A stretch of DNA of 64,000 nt from Streptomyces microflavus. GTDB taxonomy: Bacteria > Actinomycetota > Actinomycetes > Streptomycetales > Streptomycetaceae. Below, piece by piece: positions 49,294 through 56,612 of this stretch; the stretch's first letter is position 1, and each line of letters starts with the position of its first letter. The notes below the pieces were generated by a model, which made no database searches, was not told the DNA's origin, and worked only from the letters and a program-made list of their open reading frames with translations. The stretch lies in contig NZ_BMUG01000008.1 in assembly GCF_014650075.1 (NCBI RefSeq), positions 310,001 through 374,000 of the forward strand, given 5' to 3'. Made by a program: the position numbers and the translations under genes.

Positions 49294-50529
49294 CTAGCAA
49301 GCTGATACCCCGCGCTCCCCAAGCAGACCGTCGATGGTGCCGCGCCCCTTGCTTCCGGCCTCCGGCATGAAGTGAGCATAGTAACCGAGAGTGATCGCAG
49401 GCGAGGAGTGTCCGAGCCACCGAGCCAGGGTCACGACGGACTCTCCGGCTTCCAACATGATCGAGGCGTAGGTGTGCCGAAGCACATGGAAGCCGTCCTT
49501 CGGAGCCGCCGCCCACTGCCAGGCTTTCGCCCCCTCGGCGCGCGGCGGGATGACGCCCGCCTTGGCCAAGGCGGGCTTCCAGGTGTAGGTGTTCCATGTG
49601 TTCACCGCGACAGCGTTGCCGAAGCGCGTGGTGAGCAGCAGGGAGAACTTCTTCCTCTCCCCCTCCGGCTTGCCCCACGGCAGCTCTACTTCTACCGGCG
49701 GGAACGCTTCGATGTGACGCTTGAGTTCCTCGGCTACCGAAGGGGGCAGATCCACCGTGCGGATCTTCTTCCCCTTCGGCAAGGCGAAGTACAGCCTCCC
49801 GTGAATCGCCTGCACTTGGCGCCGAACGTGCAGCAGGCCGCGCCCGTGGTCGATGTCCTCGGGACTGAGCCCGAAGACCTCCCCCTGGCGGAGTCCGCAC
49901 CCCAGGCCGACTACGACGGCGATCCTGTTCCGCTCACTGATGGCATCGCGGACGCGCAGTGCCGTGTCCATCGGCCACGCGTCGCGCCGCTCCCGTGGCG
50001 ACTTGGGCCACCGCACGGATTTCGCGTGCATCGGGTTGCGCGCCAGGCGCTTGTCGTCTACGGCCGCTTCCAGGATGGAGGAGAGCTCGGACAGGATGCC
50101 GCGCTGGTAGTCGACTGACGAGACTGTCGACTCCAACTTGGTTATGAACGCGCGCAGATCCGTTGCAGCGATGCTCCTGAGCGGAAGCTGGCCCAGGTGC
50201 GGGACAATATGGAGACGCCACCTACGCTCCTGACCGTCCTGGGTCTTCGGAGCACCACCTCGCCCTGGTGCCCAGTGCGTCGCGATGTAGTCGGCCAGCG
50301 TAATGGACCCGTCGCGCGGGTCTACGAACTCGCCTCGCTCCTCGTCCGTGGCCGCCCGGCGAAGCCACGCCTTGGCATCCTCCAGCACCTCAAAGGATCG
50401 GTCTCGCACCCCAGGTATGCCAGCGACCTTGTACCGCTTGCCTTTACCGTAGCGAGCGGTCTTCTCCCTTCTCCCGGTGACCGGATCCTTCTTCTTCTTG
50501 AGCCACCGATCCTCGATATAGCCGGCCAA
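49294..50529 (-). CDS. Tyrosine recombinase/integrase
   Basis: A 411-residue phage-type integrase. An N-terminal basic AP2-like DNA-binding part (about 1-60) and a SAM-like core-binding domain (about 75-170) precede the catalytic domain. Catalytic residues are present: Arg in GCGLRQGEVFGL, HxxR in FHVLRHTYA, His in LARWLGHSS and Tyr in LGYYAHFM. It should integrate and excise the element. The TTG start at 50529 follows AAAGGAG at good spacing. The gene ends 110 bp from the HipA-like start, the usual position next to an att site. The excisionase-like gene lies immediately upstream. Confidence 0.93.
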   Translation of the reverse strand: MAGYIEDRWLKKKKDPVTGRREKTARYGKGKRYKVAGIPGVRDRSFEVLEDAKAWLRRAATDEERGEFVDPRDGSITLADYIATHWAPGRGGAPKTQDGQERRWRLHIVPHLGQLPLRSIAATDLRAFITKLESTVSSVDYQRGILSELSSILEAAVDDKRLARNPMHAKSVRWPKSPRERRDAWPMDTALRVRDAISERNRIAVVVGLGCGLRQGEVFGLSPEDIDHGRGLLHVRRQVQAIHGRLYFALPKGKKIRTVDLPPSVAEELKRHIEAFPPVEVELPWGKPEGERKKFSLLLTTRFGNAVAVNTWNTYTWKPALAKAGVIPPRAEGAKAWQWAAAPKDGFHVLRHTYASIMLEAGESVVTLARWLGHSSPAITLGYYAHFMPEAGSKGRGTIDGLLGERGVSAC

Positions 50530-50579
50530 ACAAGTCTCCTTTCAAGAGGGTACGAACCCGTCCGACAACATTCGATGCG

Positions 50580-50885
50580 TCAAGCACCGGGGTTCCCACG
50601 TCGCTGCGGAGCCGCGCTGAGTGGGTTCAAAGCAGGGTTGGAGCGAGAGTCCGCTCGTTCCTGGTCATGAATCCAGGCGTCGAGGGCCGTCCGCCGATAC
50701 ATGACGCGACCACGAGGACCCATGCGAAAGCTCGGCGGGCCCTGCCGTCGATGCCGCCAGACATAGAGGGTGTGCGGTGATATGCCGAGGTACGCGGCGG
50801 CATCCTTTACGTTGAGAAAGCAGGCGCGGCCCGCGCTGGCGGGGTCAGGCACAGCTGAGGGAGCGAGCAGCGATCGAGTAGGCAT
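50580..50885 (-). CDS. Excisionase-like helix-turn-helix protein
   Basis: A 101-residue protein with a MerR-type winged helix: FLNVKDAAAYLGISPHTLYVWRHRRQGPPSFRMGPRGRVMYRR is the HTH_17/excisionase motif. It lies 50 bp upstream of the integrase on the same strand, the classic xis-int order in actinobacterial integrative elements, and should bend DNA for excision. The ATG at 50885 follows AGGAAG; the open frame extends further upstream but lacks a good start. Confidence 0.85.
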   Translation of the reverse strand: MPTRSLLAPSAVPDPASAGRACFLNVKDAAAYLGISPHTLYVWRHRRQGPPSFRMGPRGRVMYRRTALDAWIHDQERADSRSNPALNPLSAAPQRRGNPGA

Positions 50886-50988
50886 GGAGCGCTTCCTGTG
50901 AGAGACGAAAGAGAACGGGCACGGGCAGCCCACGTCCACTACGGCTCCACCGCCAAGCACAGCCGGATGCGAACACCTGAATGGTCCT

Positions 50989-51021
50989 GACGATCGCCGG
51001 TTTGGCTAACCGGCGATCGTC
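50989..51021. promoter_or_regulatory. Perfect 14-bp inverted repeat upstream of the excisionase gene
   Basis: GACGATCGCCGGTT (50989-51002) and its complement (51008-51021) flank a five-base spacer. There is no T-run. It lies about 104 bp upstream of the xis-like start and may be an operator or a terminator. The rest of the 50886-51666 stretch holds only the winged-helix remnant below. Confidence 0.5.
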
Positions 51022-51076
51022 GGCTATGTTGCGCGCGCCCCGCCGATGAGGTCGCAGTACCTCGGATGGGTTTCCG

Positions 51077-51270
51077 TCAGTAAGCCAACCGGTACGAGCT
51101 CAGGGCCGGTGAGGCACCGTCTGCAACGAGCACCAGCGAACCGTCAGCTACTAGGCGATCCAGATTTCGCGCTACGCGGCGCTCGGGAACATTCACGGCC
51201 CGGGCCACGTACCTCCTCGCGGCCCGGGTGCGCTGCAATATGCACGAGAACTGCGCGGTCGCGATACCAG
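51077..51270 (-). pseudogene. Winged-helix protein remnant, probably frameshifted
   Basis: Reading the minus strand, one frame gives WYRDRAVLVHIAAHPGREE and, after a +1 shift near 51212, RYVARAVNVPERRVARNLDR, LVADGSLVLVADG and SSYRLAY before a stop at 51077-51079. Joined, they resemble a winged helix (helix, turn-helix, wing). Neither frame alone gives a complete domain. A short independent peptide starting at a GTG after GAGGAGG is the alternative. The 3' third of the region upstream (51270-51437) is open but low in coding character. Confidence 0.35.
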
Positions 51271-51666
51271 ACGCACGGACCTCCTACGCAGAAACCACTC
51301 CAGGCCGCCAATCCCACAAGTCTGGGATTGCAATCTCTCCCTCCATTCCTGTCGATCACCTCCTCGTCCGCCTTGGCATTTTCGGGATGTTGTACGTTGA
51401 CATGCTCCCGGCCTAGGTTCCAGTCTCTTGCCGTCAATCCTCGTCTGCCGTAAGCGAATGCCCGCTACCACCCCGCCGGGAAGTCGGCCACTTTGGGCGC
51501 GATAGGAAGTCCCTCCAAATGAGCATGCGGGGGGCGCCGGTCGCGATCCGCAGTCGCTGTCCGCTATTGCTGTGATGCGGACCGGATGAGGCACTGGTCC
51601 AGGGCCAGCCGGGAGGAAGCGCCGAATGTTCGGGAAAATCCCCGCATCCTCGTCTGCGGATGCGTC

Positions 51667-53001
51667 ATGATCACGGGCATGCACCCTCGTGACGAAGAGA
51701 TATGGCGGGCGATCGACCAGGGCCGCCGGGCGATCGACTGGGAGGCGTGGTTCGGTTGCCCGGAGGGTGCCGGCTACCTCTCCCCCGCAGGTCATCAGGT
51801 GACCGCCCGCGCCGTGGCCGGACTCACCGCGTTCTTCAACAGCCGCTGGCTGCCCAAGGCCGTGGTCCCCTCCCCCGCCCCGGGTCGGGCCAGCGACACC
51901 TTCGTCGGTCTGGGCCGACACGCCCCGGTGCTCCAGTTCATGGACGGAGCCGCCCCGGGAGCATGGGTGGAAGCAGTGCGGTGGTGGGCCGCATACGCCT
52001 ATCTGGAGGAAGCCGCGGTGCCGGGCATTGCCTCGGTCAAGCGGGATGCACGCTGCGACGTCACCCTGTCCCGGTTCCTGCATTCCCAGACACAGGCCCG
52101 GCTCGCGCTCATGGGGGCGGCCCACGGACTCAGGGTCGAGCTGGAGCCGGCAAAAGCCAGTGGCGGCCCCGGCGATGTTCGTATCGGCCCCGTCTTCATC
52201 GAGGTCGTCACCTTCGCCGAAGATCAGAAGTTCCAGGACTACGAGAGGTTCCGCGAGAACGTCCGGGCTCATCTCTTCGCCCTGGACAGGGGCCGTGACA
52301 TCTACTGGGAAGGTGACCTCCCCGAACTCCTCAGCGGCGGCGACTTCGAGACCTGGAAGAAGCGGACCGAGGAGGCCGCCCAACAGTGCGCGGCCTTGGA
52401 GGCCGCGGTCGATGTCCTCAGCAGCGCCGGGAGGCGGCTGACCGTCCACCCTGGCACGGCTCCCCAGGGCACCACCCTGACCGGGGACACCGTGGAGAGC
52501 GACCAGGGCAGGCGGCTCCTAAGCAAGGTGCACGGCAAGTGCGCCAAAACGGCGGGGGCAGGCACCGCCTGGATCTGGGTGGAGGACCACAGCGGTCTCT
52601 TCCACTTCCCGACTCCCTTCGCCGAGATGTCGCTCGCCGCCAAGACCGATGCGCTCGCGGACCTGTTGGGGCCGCTCCTGGCGGAGTACGTTCACGTCGC
52701 CGGGATCGTCGTCTCCAACGCGGCCCGCCGACGCCTGCCGCTTCCGCCGAACGAGGACGCGCTCCGCCCCGCCGCACAGGGCTTCCGGCGAGGACTGCCC
52801 CTCGACCGGGTCCGGGAAACGATCATGATCCCCCGACGAATCCTTCTGCCTGAACAGACCAGTCTGATCGCCCGAATGTGCGACGCCGAAGCTAATGCGC
52901 TCGACTGGGCTCTGGGGAAGCTCGGTGTTCCCCACGGTGTCGCATCGCTGCTGGCCGACTCCTCGACGCCGCAGCGGGTTTCTCCTCTGTGGACACCGTG
53001 A
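51667..53001 (+). CDS. Uncharacterised 444-residue protein
   Basis: I do not recognise this protein. It is soluble, with no signal peptide or membrane segment. Visible features: an N-terminal region with several tryptophans (WRAIDQGRRAIDWEAWFGCPEG), a central part where DVRIGPVFIEVVTFAEDQKFQDYERF could be a PD-(D/E)xK-like or restriction-fold strand pair (I-G-x-x-x-I-E-V-V), a coiled-coil-like stretch (about residues 230-260) and a C-terminal helix. Codon use is coding-like. ATG codons at 51586, 51667 and 51679 are possible; 51667 is chosen because codons before it are less G/C-rich. Orphan in the island; a defence function is conceivable but unsupported beyond that segment. Confidence 0.65.
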   Translation: MITGMHPRDEEIWRAIDQGRRAIDWEAWFGCPEGAGYLSPAGHQVTARAVAGLTAFFNSRWLPKAVVPSPAPGRASDTFVGLGRHAPVLQFMDGAAPGAWVEAVRWWAAYAYLEEAAVPGIASVKRDARCDVTLSRFLHSQTQARLALMGAAHGLRVELEPAKASGGPGDVRIGPVFIEVVTFAEDQKFQDYERFRENVRAHLFALDRGRDIYWEGDLPELLSGGDFETWKKRTEEAAQQCAALEAAVDVLSSAGRRLTVHPGTAPQGTTLTGDTVESDQGRRLLSKVHGKCAKTAGAGTAWIWVEDHSGLFHFPTPFAEMSLAAKTDALADLLGPLLAEYVHVAGIVVSNAARRRLPLPPNEDALRPAAQGFRRGLPLDRVRETIMIPRRILLPEQTSLIARMCDAEANALDWALGKLGVPHGVASLLADSSTPQRVSPLWTP

Positions 53002-53068
53002 GCTTGCCGAGGCGGTAAGGCGGCTTGGAGGCGCCGTGCTTGAGTCCGGTGAGGGTGGGACGGTAAGG

Positions 53069-53275
53069 CTAGGTCGTAAACTCCTCGTGCGGGATGGCCC
53101 GTTCCCAGACGGCCTCGAACGCGGCGATCACCATCTTGACCGTGGCCGAGTCCTCGTTGAACTCGTGACCCGCCCACTCGCCAACACCGGTGAACCAGTG
53201 GAACAGCATGAGACGGCCGTCGATCGGCCAGAGGTCGTTGCCGGGGCAGCAGGGCTCTAGGCCGAACGCTAGAGG
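53069..53275 (-). pseudogene. C-terminal fragment of a DUF6879-like gene
   Basis: On the minus strand an open stretch reads CCPGNDLWPIDGRLMLFHW, FTGVGEWAGHEF and AAFEAVWERAIPHEEFTT before a TAG at 53069. This matches, from memory, the last 60 or so residues of the DUF6879 proteins common in Streptomyces next to XRE regulators. The N-terminal two thirds are missing; the reading frame enters directly from the end of the phosphotransferase gene. An internal ATG at 53209 could still make a 46-residue peptide. Probably a remnant of a deletion. Confidence 0.55.
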
Positions 53276-54171
53276 ATGTTCCAGGGGAGCTGCGTGTCCC
53301 TCCTCCTGAGCCCGTCGAATCGCCGCCGGATCTCGCTCAAAGACTCAGGAGCATGTCGAACTTTTCGTGCGTTAGTGGTGATCATGCGCAGCTCCCGAAT
53401 ATCACGCAAAACCGAGTAGCCGGCGTATTTCGTTACGTCCCACCCGTAGGTGCTCGCGAAGGCTTGGTAGTGAGCTTGGCCGTAGCCGAACCGCCGACAG
53501 TGGACTTCGACCGTGACGAGGTCCCATTCCGGCTGACCATGGGCGACCGTGTCCCAGTCGCACAGCACCGCAGATCCGTCGGTGGTGTGCAACGCGTTTC
53601 GGTGCTGTGGGTCGCCCTGCATCAGTCCGGGGGGAAGCGCGAAGTCGACTCCCCACAATGCCCCCTCGAGTCGGTCTGCCTCCTCCTCCATGTATCGGAT
53701 GGCTGCGGCAGGGAGACATGTGATCGCGGTCAGTGAGCGGCGGATCGCACGGATGTTGTCGTGCTCAGCAAGGGCGATCGGGGGCGGAGGCAGCGAGTGG
53801 AGCGCCTTGAGGGGACCGGCCAGCTGCCCGGCCGCCACCGGGTGCTCGGGTTGTGGCAGGTAGGTCCAGAAGGTGACAGAGTGCCCATCGACGATCAGCG
53901 GCTGATCGCAGGGGTGCAGCGGGGCGGTAGGAAAGCCTGCTTCGATGAGCCAGCGTACGAAGGTAACTGTGCGCGCAACGCTCTCGACGTCCGTTCCCTT
54001 CCGAGCGATCTTGGCCACCACCTGCTCCTTCTCCAGGAGGAGAACCGCGTTGGTGTGACCGCGCAGCAGACGCGCATCACGGCTGTCGAGGCCGGCCTTC
54101 GCGCAGGCCCGCTCTAGTACCTGGTACATCTCGAACTCGTCGAACCCACCCGGGGCCGGCGTGATTGTCAT
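53269..54171 (-). CDS. Aminoglycoside phosphotransferase-like kinase (APH family)
   Basis: A 300-residue APH-fold protein. VLLLEKEQVVAKIARKG gives the ATP lysine, PGLMQGDPQHRNAL the catalytic loop (Asp and Asn in HGDxxxxN form) and AVLCDWDTVAHGQPEWDL the metal-binding aspartate. In Streptomyces such kinases commonly follow XRE regulators as here; they are not known to confer antibiotic resistance. The ATG at 54171 (MTITPAPGGFDEFE) is chosen; homologues start near here and no ribosome-binding site is present, so leaderless or coupled expression is possible. The gene lies 32 bp after the XRE gene, same strand. Confidence 0.85.
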   Translation of the reverse strand: MTITPAPGGFDEFEMYQVLERACAKAGLDSRDARLLRGHTNAVLLLEKEQVVAKIARKGTDVESVARTVTFVRWLIEAGFPTAPLHPCDQPLIVDGHSVTFWTYLPQPEHPVAAGQLAGPLKALHSLPPPPIALAEHDNIRAIRRSLTAITCLPAAAIRYMEEEADRLEGALWGVDFALPPGLMQGDPQHRNALHTTDGSAVLCDWDTVAHGQPEWDLVTVEVHCRRFGYGQAHYQAFASTYGWDVTKYAGYSVLRDIRELRMITTNARKVRHAPESLSEIRRRFDGLRRRDTQLPWNIL

Positions 54172-54203
54172 GTCGCACAGGCTTACCGACACGGGCCGTC
54201 CTG

Positions 54204-55613
54204 TCACATCCGGCCTGGCGGAAGCTCGATGATCTCAAGAAGCTCGCGCGCCGCCCGGCCTGTCCGTATAGCCGACGGAAGGACCTGTACAACCTCGCGG
54301 GCTCTTTCCTCCACGATCGGTGTGCGGTGGGCGGGGTCCATCCGCAGGAAGGTGGCGCCGGCCAGCTGGCACGCCTCGTCAGGGCTTCGGTCCCGCGCGT
54401 AGCAGATGGCTGCTTCAAGCCGGAGGAGGGCAGGATCGATCCCTGTCTTGTCCTGGTAGAGGACGAGCGCCTGATCCTGGACTTGGCGGGCCTCGCGCGT
54501 GTGCCCGAGGGCGGTCAGCGTCCCGCTCTTGTAGAGCAGGTAGCGGCGCTCCGGAAAGGCGAAGGCATCGTCCGCCGAGTCTCCGCCGAACTGTTCAAAC
54601 ACCTTCGTCGCGTAGCGCAGTGCGGCCTCGGCCTCGGCCTCGGCGCCAAGCTTGGCCAGGGCCCGCGCCTCTGCTGCTGCCGAGAAGGCGTGCGTGGCGC
54701 TGGTTCGTGCTCTGCTGCTGATCGCCCTGGCCTCCCGGCACAGATTCACCGCCTGGGTGATCGGACCGTAGTAGAAGGGCAGCATCGCGGCCTGAGCCCT
54801 GACGCGAGCTCGAAGCTCCGAGTTTCCGCTGTCGTCCGCAGCGGTACGCGCTGTGGCGTACCAAGATCGCGACCGCGTGAGGTCTCCAAGTTTCATGAGT
54901 GCGTCGGCAGTCAGCGTGGAGAGCATCGCAGTCAGCTCCGAGAGCCGAACTTGGACGGCGGCTGGCTGTCGGCATGCGGCCAGCTCCTCGGCCTCGGCAA
55001 GGAGGTCCAGAAGGCGGGTGAGCATCAGGGCCGGCGGGGTGGAGATGTACTCCTGGCTGGCCCAAAGGACCATCTCGTCGATGTGGTCCAGCTGGTTGGA
55101 GTTGACCGTCGCGGAGGCCAGGGTACGGTCCACCGCACGCCGCGCGGCGTCAACCCTGTGCGAGAGGTGCTCGGCAGCCGTCGGGATCCGCTCGCCGATG
55201 GCGGACATGGGGGTGATCTCGGCGCGGTGCCCATGCCGGGACTCTGCTCGGAGGACGATGCCAGCGACGGCCTCGGTGTCTTCCAGGCCCAGCCCCCCGG
55301 GCGAGCAGCCATAGAAGGCGGCGAGCACGAGCACGGTGGAACGAAGCGGTTGATGCCCTCCCGTTTCCCAGAGCCGCAGCTGTTCCACGGTGACCCGGGG
55401 GGCCCTGTCCAGGTCAGAGACGAGCTCGCGGATCTGGTCCGCTGCCTCGGTCAGGGTGAGGCCCATGGCCAGACGCTGTGCGCGCAAGGGGGAGACGGAG
55501 CAGTGCGTCTGAATCGTGCGGGCGATCTCGTCGGTTGACTGTCCGCGTTCGGCACCGCTCTCGCGTAACCGCTTTGCGCAGGACGGACGATGGGGTCCAG
55601 GGCCACGTCGCAT
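54204..55613 (-). CDS. XRE-type regulator with C-terminal helical repeats
   Basis: A 469-residue regulator. The XRE helix-turn-helix lies at about residues 40-105 (PLRAQRLAMGLTLTEAADQI, then LRLWETGGHQPLRSTVLVLAAFYGC), and the rest is a long TPR-like helical domain (about 150-460: SWYATARTAADDSGNSEL, EARALAKLGAEAEAEAALRYA). This is the standard actinobacterial layout of signal-peptide-sensing or tetratricopeptide regulators. The ATG at 55613 is used; the frame is open 14 codons further. Two direct repeats 96-142 bp upstream, in the divergent region, are likely binding sites. It is followed by the APH gene in the same operon. Confidence 0.87.
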   Translation of the reverse strand: MRRGPGPHRPSCAKRLRESGAERGQSTDEIARTIQTHCSVSPLRAQRLAMGLTLTEAADQIRELVSDLDRAPRVTVEQLRLWETGGHQPLRSTVLVLAAFYGCSPGGLGLEDTEAVAGIVLRAESRHGHRAEITPMSAIGERIPTAAEHLSHRVDAARRAVDRTLASATVNSNQLDHIDEMVLWASQEYISTPPALMLTRLLDLLAEAEELAACRQPAAVQVRLSELTAMLSTLTADALMKLGDLTRSRSWYATARTAADDSGNSELRARVRAQAAMLPFYYGPITQAVNLCREARAISSRARTSATHAFSAAAEARALAKLGAEAEAEAALRYATKVFEQFGGDSADDAFAFPERRYLLYKSGTLTALGHTREARQVQDQALVLYQDKTGIDPALLRLEAAICYARDRSPDEACQLAGATFLRMDPAHRTPIVEERAREVVQVLPSAIRTGRAARELLEIIELPPGRM

Positions 55614-55708
55614 GGAGTTGATTCCCTTCGAACTCGCCGACCAGCGTACTGACATGCTGTCCGCTCTGTTTCAAGAAAACGCGGCTCCGTCAAGTACGGC
55701 CCTGGAAA

Positions 55709-55755
55709 TACGTGAAGCGTCACGCAAGCCGGTCACGTTTACGTGAACCGTCACG
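55709..55755. promoter_or_regulatory. Two 16-bp direct repeats in the XRE/ATPase divergent region
   Basis: TACGTGAAGCGTCACG (55709-55724) and TACGTGAACCGTCACG (55740-55755) differ at one base and are 31 bp apart, three helical turns. They lie between the divergent starts at 55613 and 55927 and are probable operators, most simply of the XRE regulator. Confidence 0.6.
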
Positions 55756-55860
55756 GTTGCCGCTCCTAGTGCACGGGGGCAACTCTTGCCCTCCTCGGGC
55801 TTCCCGAGACCACAAGCGGCTCGCCGGCCACGACACCTGACGGTCTTGGCTCGTGAGCCT

Positions 55861-55902
55861 GCGGGTGCCGCCACGCTCCGGACATCGGCCGGCGGCACCC
55901 GC
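55861..55902 (+). promoter_or_regulatory. Leader hairpin before the ATP-binding protein gene
   Basis: GCGGGTGCCGCC (55861-55872) pairs perfectly with GGCGGCACCCGC (55891-55902) around an 18-base loop and ends 24 bp before the ATG at 55927. It could be an attenuator or a leftover terminator. Apart from this and the repeats at 55709-55755 I see nothing in the 313-bp gap. Confidence 0.4.
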
Positions 55903-55926
55903 CATCCAGGATTGGGGGTGCGCTCA

Positions 55927-56592
55927 ATGACGTCGACTCGGAAGACCGGACAGTTCCTCGCTGTCCTGGCGCACGGTGTCGAGGCGGAAATGGCTACGAT
56001 CCATCTCGCGAACTCGGGACAGGCCGTGCCCCAGTCGCGGCAGTTCCTTCAGAAAGAGCTCTTGGGTTGGGGATTCAGCCGCAAGGATGAGCTGACGGAC
56101 CGCGTCCTTCTCGTGGCCAGCGAGCTGGTGACGAACTCCGTGCTTCACGGGCGAACTCGGCCAGCGGGAGAGACCGAAACGCTCGGGCTGTCGCTCTCCG
56201 TCAAACCCGGCGCGGCACTCGGCATCCTGGTGACTGACAACTCGCCGAATGTTCCCGCGCCGGTGTTCCGGCCCGACACCGCGGACGGTGGACGCGGTCT
56301 CCGGCTCGTCTCCGCGATTGCCGACCACTGGACGGCGGCTCCCGCGACACGTGACGGAGAGGTTGTCGGCAAGGGAGTGTGGGCCTTCTTCCGCTGGCCG
56401 GGCGAGGCGGAAGTACCACTCGTAACGAGCGGTACGTCGCCTACAGCGACCAGGACACCCTGCGGTGGATCCTCGCCACCCAGCTCGTCCGCGATCTCAC
56501 CGGCTGCGAGCCGGTCGATGACCTCGACCCCCCGCTCAGGGCCGGGCAGGCACACGCCAGCCCCGCCGTGGGCCTCCCCTTACACGATGTGA
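55927..56592 (+). CDS. ATP-binding (HATPase, anti-sigma-like) protein with an out-of-frame tail
   Basis: A 221-codon frame. Residues 1-160 are a GHKL ATPase like SpoIIAB/RsbW: ELVTNSVLHGRTRP is the N box, ILVTDNSPNVPAP the G1 box and GGRGLRLVSAIADHW the G2 segment, then GVWAFFRWPG. Such proteins bind sigma factors or anti-anti-sigma factors. After about residue 165 the sequence (SGTSPTATRTPCGGSSPPSSS...) looks like non-coding reading of the next ORF in the wrong frame, so a frameshift or a lost stop near 56425 is likely. First gene of a coupled operon. Confidence 0.72.
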   Translation: MTSTRKTGQFLAVLAHGVEAEMATIHLANSGQAVPQSRQFLQKELLGWGFSRKDELTDRVLLVASELVTNSVLHGRTRPAGETETLGLSLSVKPGAALGILVTDNSPNVPAPVFRPDTADGGRGLRLVSAIADHWTAAPATRDGEVVGKGVWAFFRWPGEAEVPLVTSGTSPTATRTPCGGSSPPSSSAISPAASRSMTSTPRSGPGRHTPAPPWASPYTM

Positions 56593-56612
56593 AGGACGAC
56601 AGCCCGTCATGA
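56379..56612 (+). CDS. Short ORF with a TTA codon, coupled to GntR gene
   Basis: A 77-codon frame that overlaps the tail of the preceding gene in another frame. From about 56430 its third positions are nearly all G/C (VAYSDQDTLRWILATQLVRDL and onward), the strongest coding signal in that stretch. It ends by an ATGA overlap with the GntR gene. The proper start is uncertain: a GTG at 56379 is in frame, but a start nearer 56425 is more likely. Codon TTA lies at 56580-56582. No known domain. Confidence 0.5.
   Translation: MGLLPLAGRGGSTTRNERYVAYSDQDTLRWILATQLVRDLTGCEPVDDLDPPLRAGQAHASPAVGLPLHDVKDDSPS

Noticed and set aside
51193..52449. A 418-codon minus-strand frame opposite the orphan island gene
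   Set aside because: Third-position bias favours the plus strand over 51667-53001, and the minus-strand product shows no domain.
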